From Microterricola viridarii (lineage in GTDB: Bacteria; Actinomycetota; Actinomycetes; Actinomycetales; Microbacteriaceae): 64,000 nt of DNA. The translations under genes were made by a program, and so were the position numbers. Of the stretch, positions 1 to 8,146 are shown piece by piece. The stretch's first letter is position 1; each line of letters starts with the position of its first letter. The notes below the pieces were generated by a model. It did not search any database. It saw only the letters and a program-made list of their open reading frames with translations, and was not told the DNA's origin. The stretch lies in NCBI RefSeq assembly GCF_001542775.1, contig NZ_CP014145.1:930001-994000 (forward strand). The letters run 5' to 3'.

Positions 1-396
1 ACCAACCCAGATGACATGCTCACCACCGGTATCGAGGTTTCGGTCAAGCCGGCCGGCAAGAAGATCGAGCGGCTCTCGCTGCTCTCCGGCGGGGAGCGCT
101 CGCTGGCGGCCGTCGCCCTGCTGATCGCGATCTTCAAGGCGCGCCCCAGCCCGTTCTACATCATGGACGAGGTGGAGGCGGCCCTGGATGACGCCAACCT
201 CGGCCGGCTGCTGACGATCTTCCAGGACCTGCGCGAATCCAGCCAGCTCATCGTGATCACCCACCAGAAGCGCACAATGGAGATCGCCGACGCCCTCTAC
301 GGCGTCTCGATGCGGCAGGACGGCGTCTCCGCCGTCGTCGGCCAGCGCATCGCCGCCGAGAGAGGCTCAGCCGAGCCGGAGCAACGCGCCGGCTAG
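1..396 (+). CDS. smc: SMC chromosome condensation ATPase, C-terminal end (5' truncated)
   Basis: The frame is open from base 1, so only the last 131 codons are present. They hold the C-terminal half of the ABC-type head: the signature motif [10 protein letters not shown] and the Walker B stretch [13 protein letters not shown] followed by the D-loop, then the usual [10 protein letters not shown] switch-like segment. SMC works with ScpA/ScpB to compact and segregate the chromosome. ftsY lies about 1.9 kb downstream, the usual actinobacterial order, although here a repeat block and a minus-strand gene separate the two. The tail after the ATPase head is short. Identification is secure; the hinge and coiled coils lie outside the window. 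Confidence 0.97.
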   Translation, partial: TNPDDMLTTGIEVSVKPAGKKIERLSLLSGGERSLAAVALLIAIFKARPSPFYIMDEVEAALDDANLGRLLTIFQDLRESSQLIVITHQKRTMEIADALYGVSMRQDGVSAVVGQRIAAERGSAEPEQRAG

Positions 397-433
397 CCGC
401 ACTCGGCCTCGACGGCCCCGCTGTCCGGCACGA

Positions 434-475
434 CGAGACCTCGATTTCGACAGGCTCAATCAGCGGGGGTTTCGC
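434..475. repeat. Dispersed TTTCGACAGGCTCAA-type repeat, copy 1
   Basis: A 42-bp segment containing ATTTCGACAGGCTCAATCAG. It recurs almost perfectly at 850-891. Read on the other strand its core is TTGAGCCTGTCGAAAT, a motif I know as a frequent intergenic repeat in Microbacteriaceae genomes. A degenerate relative (CTGAGACTGTCGAAACC) sits at about 54487 downstream of gatB. Confidence 0.8.
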
Positions 476-481
476 ACTCCC

Positions 482-1070
482 GTTGGCTCGAGGGAGCGCC
501 AGCGACCGAAGCCAACCCCGCGGGAGCCGGGCGACGCATGTCGGTTGGCTCCGGGGCTTCGGGCGCTGCGCTGCTCCTTCGTCGCGGCGCTGCGCCCTCC
601 AGCCGGCGTGCTTTCTCCCGTTGGCTCGAGGGAGCGCCAGCGACCGAAGCCAACCCCGCGGGAGCCGGGCGACGCATGTCGGTTGGCTCCGTGGCTTCGG
701 GCGCTGCGCTGCTCCTTCGTCGCGGCGCGGCGCCCTCCAGCCGGCGTGCTTTCTCCCGTTGGATTGAGGGAGCGCCAGCGACCGAAGCCAACTCCGCGGG
801 ACCTGCCGCGCCCGTGCCGCTGCTCGGCCTGCCCCGCTGTCCGGGCTGTCGAGACCTCGATTTCGACAGGCTCAATCAGCGGGGGTTTCGCCCTCCCGTT
901 GGCTCGAGGGAGCGCCAGCGACCGAAGCCAACCCCGCGGGAGCCGGGCGACGCATGTCGGTTGGCTCCGTGGCTTCGGGCGCTGCGCTGCTCCTTCGTCG
1001 CGGCGCGGCGCCCTCCAGCCGGCGTGCTTTCTCCCGTTGGCTCGAGGGAGCGCCAGCGACCGAAGCCAAC
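482..1070. repeat. 138-bp A/B repeat array between convergent smc and VOC genes
   Basis: Five copies of a 35-bp unit A (starts GTTGGCTCGAGGGAGCGCC, ends CGACCGAAGCCAAC) lie at 482-516, 620-654, 758-792, 898-932 and 1036-1070. Three are each followed by a 103-bp unit B (517-619, 655-757, 933-1035), giving a 138-bp A+B period. Unit A has 7-bp inverted ends, GTTGGCT/AGCCAAC, and unit B contains another GTTGGCT, so alternative hairpins can form. Copy 3 carries the variant GTTGGATTGAGGG. Unit A recurs at 34787-34989, again between convergent genes. Open frames across this block are short and overlap on both strands, so I call no gene here; the rest of 397-1118 holds only the two flanking 42-bp repeats and unremarkable sequence. 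Confidence 0.9.
850..891. repeat. Dispersed TTTCGACAGGCTCAA-type repeat, copy 2
   Basis: Near-identical second copy of the 42-bp segment at 434-475, placed just before the fourth 35-bp A unit. As in the first copy, about six bases separate its end from an A unit, so the two elements appear to have been duplicated together as a composite block. Confidence 0.8.
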
Positions 1071-1118
1071 TCGCCGGCACCAGCTCGCCGAAGCTGCCGC
1101 CCCCGTGGCGCTGGAAGG

Positions 1119-2192
1119 CTAGCCGGCGTTGTCCGGGAGCGAGCCGGCGTCGAGCAGGCGCACGGTGTTGCCCCACGGGTCCTCAGTGGTGAGCGAGCCG
1201 TCGGCGTGCTCCGTCGGCACGCCCGCGTCGGCCAGGCGGGCCGCCGCGGCATCCAGCTCGGCGCCGTCGGCGAGGATGACGGTGAACTCGCGGAGTCCCT
1301 GTGTCGCCGCGCGCGCCCCGGCGCCCGCGCTGTTCCAGGTGTTCGCGGCGAGGTGGTGGTGGTAGCCGCCGGCCGACATGAACAGGGCGCCGGTGGACTC
1401 GCTGGTGATGTCGAAGCCGAGGGTGTCGACGTAGAAGGCCCTGGCGGCGTCGAGGTCGCCGACGCTCAGGTGCACGTGACCGAGCGTTGCGGCGGATGCC
1501 GGGGTCGACTCATCGAGGTTGTCTGCGATGAACTGGTTGGGGTCGAGGTCCGCCGAGCCCATCGTCACTTGGCCGTCGACCCACTCCCACTCGTTGCTCG
1601 GCCGGTCGACGTAGAGCTCGACGCCGTTGCCCTCCGGGTCGCCGAGGTAGAACGCGAGGCTCACGCGGTGGTCGGCGCTGCCCTGGTAGCTGGCCGGAGC
1701 GCGCTCGGCGACCTGCGCCAGCGACGCGGCCAGCGACGCGGAATCCGGGAACAGGATCGCGGAGTGGTAGAGGCCGGCGTCGGAGCCGCCACGGGCGGGC
1801 GCGGCGGCGTCGTGCACCAGGCGGATGAGGGTCTCACCGCCCTGGCCGAGGGAGACCTCTGACTCGCTCTCGGCGATGACCTCCAGTCCAACGGCGTCGG
1901 CGTAGAAGCTGCGCATCGCCGGCAGTTCTGCCACGGTGAGGCTCACCGCGCCCATGCGCGTGTCGGCATGCAGCAGGCCAGAGGTCACCGGTCCAGAGGT
2001 CACCGGTCCAGAGGAGTCGCCGCGATTCGGGGCACCGATTCCGTTCGCCGTGGAGGTCTGGCCGGCGCGATCGGCCGCGGTCACGGCAATGAGGACACCG
2101 CCGCCAACAACGGCGGTGGCCACCACGGCGATCGCCGCGATCACGGTCAGCGAGGGGCGGGACGAGCGGGAGCGTGCGGAATTCCTGGGCAT
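1119..2192 (-). CDS. Membrane-anchored or secreted two-domain VOC (glyoxalase-like) protein
   Basis: Two vicinal-oxygen-chelate modules follow an N-terminal membrane segment. Residues about 14-40 form a hydrophobic anchor or signal after an Arg/Ser-rich start; VOC module 1 is near 73-195 (AVSLTVAELPAMRSFYADAV) and module 2 near 235-345 (HVHLSVGDLDAARAFYVDTL). The family includes extradiol-dioxygenase-like and glyoxalase-like enzymes; the substrate cannot be read from sequence. I prefer ATG 2192 to the TTG four codons upstream at 2204. A short linker reads TSGPVTSGPVTSG, coded by 15-bp tandem repeats at 1978-2007. The extracytoplasmic location is inferred from the hydrophobic N-terminus. Divergent from ftsY. 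Confidence 0.8.
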   Translation of the reverse strand: MPRNSARSRSSRPSLTVIAAIAVVATAVVGGGVLIAVTAADRAGQTSTANGIGAPNRGDSSGPVTSGPVTSGLLHADTRMGAVSLTVAELPAMRSFYADAVGLEVIAESESEVSLGQGGETLIRLVHDAAAPARGGSDAGLYHSAILFPDSASLAASLAQVAERAPASYQGSADHRVSLAFYLGDPEGNGVELYVDRPSNEWEWVDGQVTMGSADLDPNQFIADNLDESTPASAATLGHVHLSVGDLDAARAFYVDTLGFDITSESTGALFMSAGGYHHHLAANTWNSAGAGARAATQGLREFTVILADGAELDAAAARLADAGVPTEHADGSLTTEDPWGNTVRLLDAGSLPDNAG

Positions 2193-2254
2193 GACTGGGG
2201 CCAACCGTGCTGTCGCGGCCGCTATTCCTGTGAAGGTGGTGCACGCGCACGCCT

Positions 2255-2260
2255 TAAGCT
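2255..2260 (+). promoter_or_regulatory. Leaderless -10 box of ftsY (TAAGCT, gap 6)
   Basis: TAAGCT ends six bases before the ftsY ATG at 2267, which would place the transcription start on the A of the start codon. No Shine-Dalgarno sequence precedes the ATG. The same geometry recurs at many genes in the window. Confidence 0.6.
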
Positions 2261-2266
2261 GGGCAT

Positions 2267-3142
2267 ATGGCTGAACGCACCCCCTGGTCTCTTTCTGGCG
2301 CGCTCCGCGGCATGTTCGCGAAGAAGACGATCGACGACGACACCTGGAGCGACCTTGAGGACGCCCTCATCAAGGCCGATTTCGGACCGGATGTGACCGA
2401 TGCGCTCGTCACCGAGCTGCGGGGCAAGGTCGCCAAGTACCGCACCACCGACCCGGCCGACCTGCAGCGGATGCTGCGGGAGACGATCGAGGAGCGGCTG
2501 GCGAAGCTGGACTCGACGCTCAAGCTCACCGAGCGCCCCGCCGTCGTGCTCGTCGTCGGGGTCAACGGCGTCGGCAAGACCACCACGATCGGCAAGTTCG
2601 CCAAGTTCCTGCGCGGCTACGACCGCACCGTGCTCGTCGGCGCTGCCGACACGTTCCGTGCCGCAGCCGTCGAACAGCTGGCCACCTGGGCCGAGCGTGC
2701 GGGCGTCGGCATCGTGCGCCCGCAGATGCAGGGCCAGGACCCGGCCGCCGTCGCCTTCCAGACCATCGAGCGGGCCAAGGCCGAGGGCACCGAGATCGTC
2801 ATCATCGACACCGCCGGCCGGCTGCAGACCAAGGGTGGCCTGATGGACGAGCTCGGCAAGATCCGCCGCGTGATCGAGAAGCAGGCGCCGATCTCCGAGG
2901 TGCTGCTCGTGCTCGACGCCACCACCGGCCAGAACGGCCTCGCCCAGGCGGAGGCGTTCATCGAGCACGCCGGCGTCACCGGCCTCGTGCTGACCAAGCT
3001 CGACGGCTCCGCCAAGGGCGGCTTCGTGCTCGCCGTGCAGGAGAAGACCGGCATCCCGATCAAGCTGGTCGGCCAGGGCGAGGGAATCAACGACCTGACC
3101 GGCTTCACGCCGCACGTCTTCGCCCAGAAGCTCGTCGGCTAG
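2267..3142 (+). CDS. ftsY: Signal recognition particle receptor FtsY
   Basis: SRP receptor GTPase that docks ribosome-SRP complexes at the membrane for co-translational insertion. The 291-aa protein is a compact NG unit: N domain about 1-80, then G1 GVNGVGKTTTIGK, the DTAGR G3 motif, TKLDG G4, and the closing GQGEGINDL motif. It lacks the acidic A domain or membrane anchor found before NG in many FtsY proteins; only about 25 residues precede the N-domain helices. Its partner ffh lies 1.3 kb downstream on the same strand. Expression is probably from a leaderless promoter (TAAGCT at 2255). Confidence 0.97.
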   Translation: MAERTPWSLSGALRGMFAKKTIDDDTWSDLEDALIKADFGPDVTDALVTELRGKVAKYRTTDPADLQRMLRETIEERLAKLDSTLKLTERPAVVLVVGVNGVGKTTTIGKFAKFLRGYDRTVLVGAADTFRAAAVEQLATWAERAGVGIVRPQMQGQDPAAVAFQTIERAKAEGTEIVIIDTAGRLQTKGGLMDELGKIRRVIEKQAPISEVLLVLDATTGQNGLAQAEAFIEHAGVTGLVLTKLDGSAKGGFVLAVQEKTGIPIKLVGQGEGINDLTGFTPHVFAQKLVG

Positions 3143-3200
3143 CGCCGACACCTCAGACCGAAACCTCGTCGGCCCGCGCCGGCACCAAGGAGAAACACGC

Positions 3201-3704
3201 ATGGCCATCGAACACGACTTTTTCGGCTACCTCGGCAGCGAGAGCGACGACGAGCTCTACTGGTCGGAATCTGTCGAGGTCGGCGAGCAGGATGTCGACG
3301 TCTCGCTGAGCGCACCCGACGAGAACGACGTCGCAGAAGAGTCCCTCGACATCGCGGCCGGCATGATCGGCCAGCTGGAGGGCCTCGACTCCGACGCCCG
3401 CGAGGCCTTCGTTGGTGAGCTGTCGACCGACACCTCCAACACCATCGCCTACTTCTACCAGAGCGTCGCCGAGCTCGGCGACGAGATCCTCGATGACGCC
3501 ATGAGCCGCGAGTCCGGCGACCGGCAGATCGACTTCCTGCGCTCGATGCGCCTGCTCCGGGTCAGCTTCCTGCCGCACAACGCCGGCGACGACGAGCCGT
3601 TCGCCCTGTTCGAGTACTCGATCGCGCCGGGGGAGAGCGACGCCGTGCTGATCGCCCGCTTCAACATCAACGCCGACGTCATCGGCACCGAGACCGCGAG
3701 CTGA
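3201..3704 (+). CDS. Acidic conserved protein, probably DUF2004 family
   Basis: A 167-aa strongly acidic protein (MAIEHDFFGYLGSESDDEL at the N-terminus) without signal peptide or membrane segment. It resembles the DUF2004 proteins annotated in Micrococcales, a family with no established function; the assignment is from recall of the sequence pattern and is not certain. A clear AAGGAG ribosome-binding site precedes the ATG. It lies 58 bp after ftsY and 3 bp before an acetyltransferase gene, so co-transcription with both is plausible. Confidence 0.75.
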   Translation: MAIEHDFFGYLGSESDDELYWSESVEVGEQDVDVSLSAPDENDVAEESLDIAAGMIGQLEGLDSDAREAFVGELSTDTSNTIAYFYQSVAELGDEILDDAMSRESGDRQIDFLRSMRLLRVSFLPHNAGDDEPFALFEYSIAPGESDAVLIARFNINADVIGTETAS

Positions 3705-3707
3705 GCC

Positions 3708-4400
3708 GTGGCCGGCTTCGTCCCGCGCCCCGACCCGCGCCCTGCAGACACCGCCTGGCCCGAGATGTCCTGGCCGGTGCCGGGCGACACCGTGCTGCGC
3801 GGCCGGCTCGTTGAGCTAGCGACGGGCGATGCCGAGCGGGATGCCGCCGAGCTGTTCACCGCGCTCGACGACGACGCCGTCTGGACGCACGTCGCCGGCC
3901 GGCCGCGCACCATCGACGACGCCGCGCAACGCCTCCGTGCCGCCACCCGGCCCACCCGCCAGCAGTGGACCATGCGCACCCTGCACGAGCACCGCGGGCT
4001 CCCAGCCGGCAGCGTGATCGGCTCGACCAGCCTCATCGACGTGCAGCCAGAGAACGCCAGCCTCGAGATCGGCTCCACCACCTACGCGCCGGCCGTGTGG
4101 GCGGGTCCGGTGAACCCCGAGACGAAACTGCTGCTGCTCGGCTACGCGTTCGACACCCTCGGGGCCGGCCGTGTGCAGCTGAAGACCGACATCCGCAACA
4201 CCCGGTCGCAGCGCGCCATCGAGCGTCTGGGCGCCCGCTACGAGGGGGTTCTCCGCCGGCACATGCGGCGGGATGACGGCACGGTGCGCGACACGGTGAT
4301 GTTCTCGATCATCGCCGAGGAGTGGCCAGAGGTGCGCTCAGCCCTCCAGAAACGGGTCGACGCCGCCGTGGCGGCGGAACAGGGCTCCGCACTCAACTAA
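3708..4400 (+). CDS. GNAT N-acetyltransferase, RimJ/RimL type
   Basis: A 230-aa acetyl-CoA-dependent acetyltransferase of the RimJ/RimL group, which acetylate N-termini, amino sugars or small amines; the substrate is unknown. The C-terminal half carries the family's ILGYAFDTLG-like helix (here LLLGYAFDTLG) and the Asn-Arg-Ser-like acetyl-CoA region DIRNTRSQRAIERLGARYEG. The GTG start is three bases after the upstream stop, suggesting translational coupling. Its TAA stop (4398-4400) also forms the first half of the likely -10 box of ffh. Confidence 0.88.
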   Translation: MAGFVPRPDPRPADTAWPEMSWPVPGDTVLRGRLVELATGDAERDAAELFTALDDDAVWTHVAGRPRTIDDAAQRLRAATRPTRQQWTMRTLHEHRGLPAGSVIGSTSLIDVQPENASLEIGSTTYAPAVWAGPVNPETKLLLLGYAFDTLGAGRVQLKTDIRNTRSQRAIERLGARYEGVLRRHMRRDDGTVRDTVMFSIIAEEWPEVRSALQKRVDAAVAAEQGSALN

Positions 4401-4403
4401 ACT
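4398..4403 (+). promoter_or_regulatory. Near-leaderless -10 box of ffh (TAAACT, gap 9)
   Basis: TAAACT overlaps the stop codon of the preceding acetyltransferase gene. The base seven positions downstream is A4410, which would give an untranslated leader of only three bases before the ATG at 4413. No Shine-Dalgarno sequence is visible. Confidence 0.55.
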
Positions 4404-4412
4404 GTCAGCACC

Positions 4413-5969
4413 ATGGCTACATTTGGAACGCTCTCCGACCGGCTTGCCGAGACCTTTAAGAACCTGCGCACGAAGGGCAAGCTCTCCGCTGCCGACGTCG
4501 ACGGCACCGTGCGCGAGATTCGCCGCGCCCTGCTCGACGCCGACGTCGCCCTCGATGTCGTCAAGGACTTCACCGCCACCGTGCGCGAGCGCGCCCTCGG
4601 CGACGAGGTCAACAAGGCGCTGAACCCGGCCCAGCAGGTCGTTCAGATCGTCAACGAGGAGCTCATCCGGATCCTCGGCGGCCAGCAGCGCCGCCTCGAG
4701 TTCGCCAAGAAGCCGCCGACAGTCATCATGTTGGCCGGCCTCCAGGGTGCCGGTAAGACCACCCTCGCGGGCAAGCTGGCCAAGTGGCTCGCCAAGGACG
4801 GCCACACCCCGCTGCTGGTCGCCAGCGACCTCCAGCGCCCCAACGCCGTCACCCAGCTGCAGGTCGTCGGGGAGCAGGCCGGCGTGCCGGTGTTCGCCCC
4901 CGAGCCCGGCAACGGCGTCGGTAACCCGGTCAAGGTCGCCAAGGACGGCGTCGCCTACGCCAAGCAGAAGCTGCACGACGTCGTCATTGTTGACACCGCC
5001 GGTCGCCTCGGCGTCGACGCCGAGCTGATGAAGCAGGCCTCCGACATCCGCAAGGCCATCGACCCCGACGAGGTGCTCTTCGTCATCGACGCCATGATCG
5101 GCCAGGATGCCGTGGCAACCGCCAAGGCCTTCCAGGACGGTGTCGACTTCACCGGCGTCGTGCTCTCCAAACTCGACGGCGACGCACGCGGTGGTGCCGC
5201 CCTCTCGGTGGCCTCCATCACCGGACGCCCGATCATCTTCGCCTCCACCGGCGAGGGCCTGGACGACTTCGAGCCGTTCCACCCCGACCGCATGGCCAGC
5301 CGCATCCTTGACCTCGGTGACATCCTCACCCTGATCGAGCAGGCCCAGTCGGCCTTCGACGAAGACGAGGCCCGCGCGGTCGCCGAGAAGTTCGCGACCG
5401 ACAGCTTCACCCTCGACGACTTCCTCAAGCAGATGCAGCAGCTGCGCAACATGGGCTCCATCAAGAAGATGATGGGCATGCTGCCCGGCGCCGGCGCCAT
5501 GAAGCAGCAGCTGGAGAACTTCGACGAGCGCGAGATCGTGCGCACCGAGGCCATCATCCAGTCGATGACCAAGGCGGAGCGGCTCAACCACAAGCTGCTC
5601 AACGGCTCACGCCGCCTGCGCATCGCCAAGGGTTCCGGCATGAGCGTCACCGAGGTGAACCAGCTCATCAGCCGCTTCGAGCAGGCTGCCAAGATGATGA
5701 AGACCGTTGCCAAGGGCGGCATGCCGCAGGTTCCCGGCATGGGCCCGATCCCCGGCGGCATCGGCCGCGGCCGAGCGCAGCAGGCCAAGAGGAAGGGCTC
5801 CAAGTCGGGCAACCCCGCCAAGCGCGCCGCGGAGAACGCGGCGATCGCCAGCGGTGCCAAGCCCGGCGGAGTCTCGGCGCCGAGCGGCTCCGGCTTCGGT
5901 CTGGGCGGCGCACCCGCGCCGAGCGAGGACGACCTCGCGAACTTCCAGAAGCTACTGGGCAAGGGCTAG
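4413..5969 (+). CDS. ffh: Signal recognition particle protein Ffh (SRP54)
   Basis: SRP GTPase that binds signal sequences and SRP RNA and delivers ribosomes to FtsY. The 518-aa protein has the N domain (1-90), G domain with G1 GLQGAGKTTLAGK, DTAGRLGVD and SKLDGDARGG, and a Met-rich M domain from about 300 (MGSIKKMMGMLPG, with SGRRLRIAKGSG-like RNA-binding segment SRRLRIAKGSG). After the M domain comes a roughly 70-residue tail rich in Gly, Lys, Ala and Ser, longer than in the E. coli protein and typical of actinobacteria. Confidence 0.98.
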   Translation: MATFGTLSDRLAETFKNLRTKGKLSAADVDGTVREIRRALLDADVALDVVKDFTATVRERALGDEVNKALNPAQQVVQIVNEELIRILGGQQRRLEFAKKPPTVIMLAGLQGAGKTTLAGKLAKWLAKDGHTPLLVASDLQRPNAVTQLQVVGEQAGVPVFAPEPGNGVGNPVKVAKDGVAYAKQKLHDVVIVDTAGRLGVDAELMKQASDIRKAIDPDEVLFVIDAMIGQDAVATAKAFQDGVDFTGVVLSKLDGDARGGAALSVASITGRPIIFASTGEGLDDFEPFHPDRMASRILDLGDILTLIEQAQSAFDEDEARAVAEKFATDSFTLDDFLKQMQQLRNMGSIKKMMGMLPGAGAMKQQLENFDEREIVRTEAIIQSMTKAERLNHKLLNGSRRLRIAKGSGMSVTEVNQLISRFEQAAKMMKTVAKGGMPQVPGMGPIPGGIGRGRAQQAKRKGSKSGNPAKRAAENAAIASGAKPGGVSAPSGSGFGLGGAPAPSEDDLANFQKLLGKG

Positions 5970-5972
5970 GCC

Positions 5973-6785
5973 GTGACGGCTGTGGCGCCCGCGCGGCGGG
6001 TTCGACTCGGCGTGCAGATCGCGCCGCAGCACGCGCACTACTCGAAGATCCGCGACACCGTGGCCGAGATCGAAGATCTCGGCGTGGACATCGTCTTCAA
6101 TTGGGACCACTTCTTCCCACTGACCGGTGACCCGGACGGCTTGCACCTCGAGTCGTGGACGATGCTCGCCGCCTGGGCCGAGCAGACCAACCGGATCGAA
6201 TTCGGCGCGCTGGTCAACTGCAACAGTTACCGCAACGCCGACCTGCAGGCCGACATGGCCCGCACCATCGACAACATCAGCGCCCGCGACGGGGGGAGTG
6301 GCCGGTTCCTCTTCGGCACCGGCGCCGGCTGGTTCGAGCGCGACTACGCCGAGTACGGCTACGAGTTCGGCACGGCCGGCAGCAGGCTCAACGCGCTCTC
6401 CGACGCGATGCCGCGCATTCGGGCCCGCTGGGGGGCGCTGAACCCGCCGCCCACCCGTGACATCCCCGTGCTCATCGGCGGCGGCGGCGAGAAGAAGACG
6501 CTTCGCATCGTCGCCGAACACGCCGACATCTGGCACTCGTTCAGCTCTGCGGAGGTGCTCGAGCACAAGCTCGGCGTGCTCGGCGACTGGTGCGCGCGGG
6601 TCGACCGCGACCCCGCCGAGATCGAGGTCTCCGTCGAGCTCCGCGCGCGCAGCCAGGCGGAGGCCGACGAGCTGCACGCCCTCGGGGCGACGCTGTTCAC
6701 GATCGGCATCAGCGGCCCGCACTACGACCTCGCCCCGGTGCGCGACTGGCTCGCCTGGCGGGACGCGAAGAACGCGCTGCTCTGA
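5973..6785 (+). CDS. LLM class F420-dependent oxidoreductase
   Basis: A 270-aa luciferase-like monooxygenase-fold protein. The N-terminus (RLGVQIAPQHAHYSKI), the IVFNWDHFFPL strand-loop and the PVLIGGGGEKKTLRIVAEHA nucleotide/phosphate-binding stretch match the class that uses reduced cofactor F420. The substrate is unknown. The GTG start lies three bases after the ffh stop, so it is probably co-transcribed with ffh, an association that looks positional and not functional. No signal peptide. Confidence 0.88.
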   Translation: MTAVAPARRVRLGVQIAPQHAHYSKIRDTVAEIEDLGVDIVFNWDHFFPLTGDPDGLHLESWTMLAAWAEQTNRIEFGALVNCNSYRNADLQADMARTIDNISARDGGSGRFLFGTGAGWFERDYAEYGYEFGTAGSRLNALSDAMPRIRARWGALNPPPTRDIPVLIGGGGEKKTLRIVAEHADIWHSFSSAEVLEHKLGVLGDWCARVDRDPAEIEVSVELRARSQAEADELHALGATLFTIGISGPHYDLAPVRDWLAWRDAKNALL

Positions 6786-6864
6786 CGACGAGTCGCCCTC
6801 GGAATGAGTCGCGCCGATGACGCGCCGCTCCGCGTGGGTCTGGCTGAACTCCGCCGTCGCGCCA

Positions 6865-6870
6865 TAGACT
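6865..6870 (+). promoter_or_regulatory. Putative -10 box upstream of htrA-like gene (TAGACT)
   Basis: TAGACT lies 37 bases before the GTG start of the serine protease gene in a 122-bp gap after the oxidoreductase. A purine-rich GGGGAAC stretch just before the GTG could serve as the ribosome-binding site. No convincing -35 element is visible. Confidence 0.4.
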
Positions 6871-6907
6871 CCGAGAACGGCAACGCTTCGCACGGAATGG
6901 GGAACAA

Positions 6908-8146
6908 GTGGACGAGGAACCGGGGCGCACCCCACAGAATCCGACACCGGCCGAACCACCCGCTGCGGCAGCGACACCGCCCGCCGCGGAGCCGACACTG
7001 CCCGCAGCCGCACCGGCACAACCGGTCGCTGAGCGCACACCCTTCTTCTCCCGCCCCGGCGCATTGCTGGGGGCCGCGCTCGTCGTCGGTGTTGTCGGCG
7101 GGTTCCTCGGCGGCTACCTCGGCCAGCTCGCCGGCTCGGCCGGAACGGCTGGCTCTGCAAGCGCGACGAGTTCCCCGACGGGCACGGTCGACTCTCCTGC
7201 GGGGGGCTCCTGCAACGCCGAAACCGTGGCGGCCACCGTGCTGCCATCGATCGTCACCATCAATGTGGTCAGTGAGGCCGGCGGCGGGGTCGGCACCGGC
7301 TCCATCATCCGCGACGATGGCTACATCCTCACGAACAACCACGTCGTCGCCGACGCCGCGAACGGTGCGAGCATCGTCGTCATCTTCAGCAACGGCCAGC
7401 AGATCCCGGCGACGCTCGTCGGGCGCTCCCCGCAGGCCGACATCGCCGTCGTCAAGGTCAACGCCGACTCGAAGCTTCCGACGGTCGCGATCGGCGACTC
7501 AGACACCGTCACCGTCGGGCAGCCCGTCGTCGCCCTCGGTGCACCCCTCGGGCTCTCCGGCTCCGTCACGGCCGGCATCGTCAGCGCACTCGGACGCGAC
7601 GTCCCCGTGCCGGCCGACGACGGCACGACGGCCGTGCTGGCCGGAGCCATCCAGACCGACGCCGCGATCAACCCGGGCAACTCCGGCGGCGCCCTCGTCG
7701 ATTGCAGCGGCGCCCAGATCGGCGTGAACTCGGCGATCGCCACCGTTCCGAACGCCTCGGGCGTCTCCGGCGGCGGCAGTGTCGGAATCGGATTCTCCGT
7801 GCCGGTGAACCTGGCCATCACGCTCGCCGAGCAGCTGATCGAGACCGGGAAGGTCAGCTACCCCTACTTCGGCATGCAGGTCGTCGTGATCCCGGCGGAA
7901 GTCGCGGCGAAGTTCAACACCGAGCCCGGCCTGTTCGTCGAGGGCGTCGCCCCGGGCGGGCCGGCGGATGCGGCCGGCCTCCAGGACGGTGACATCATCA
8001 CGGCGCTCGACGGCCAGCCGGCCATCGACGCGGCGGTGCTGACCCGGATCAAACTGACCAAGAAGGTGGGCGATACCGTCGAGATCGACTACCTGCGCGG
8101 GGCAGAGCCCCACAGCACGACCCTGACGCTCAGCGAGGCGCCGTAG
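6908..8146 (+). CDS. HtrA/DegP-like membrane-anchored serine protease with PDZ domain
   Basis: Envelope quality-control protease. Order: Pro/Ala-rich cytoplasmic N-tail (1-45), one transmembrane helix near 53-75 (ALLGAALVVGVVGGFLGGYL), a trypsin-like domain with His145 (TNNHVV), Asp178 (ADIAVV) and Ser259 (GNSGGAL), and a C-terminal PDZ domain from about 310 (GLFVEGVAPGGPADAAGLQDG). Length of 412 aa is normal for the family. Two Cys flank the protease domain (Cys102-ish and Cys268-ish). Its last 17 bases overlap the 3' end of the convergent ligase gene. Confidence 0.95.
   Translation: MDEEPGRTPQNPTPAEPPAAAATPPAAEPTLPAAAPAQPVAERTPFFSRPGALLGAALVVGVVGGFLGGYLGQLAGSAGTAGSASATSSPTGTVDSPAGGSCNAETVAATVLPSIVTINVVSEAGGGVGTGSIIRDDGYILTNNHVVADAANGASIVVIFSNGQQIPATLVGRSPQADIAVVKVNADSKLPTVAIGDSDTVTVGQPVVALGAPLGLSGSVTAGIVSALGRDVPVPADDGTTAVLAGAIQTDAAINPGNSGGALVDCSGAQIGVNSAIATVPNASGVSGGGSVGIGFSVPVNLAITLAEQLIETGKVSYPYFGMQVVVIPAEVAAKFNTEPGLFVEGVAPGGPADAAGLQDGDIITALDGQPAIDAAVLTRIKLTKKVGDTVEIDYLRGAEPHSTTLTLSEAP

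Noticed and set aside
483..1192. Several open frames of 90-240 codons on both strands in the repeat block
   Set aside because: They are repeat-driven, rich in Arg/Pro/Ala/Ser, lack ribosome-binding sites and overlap each other on both strands.
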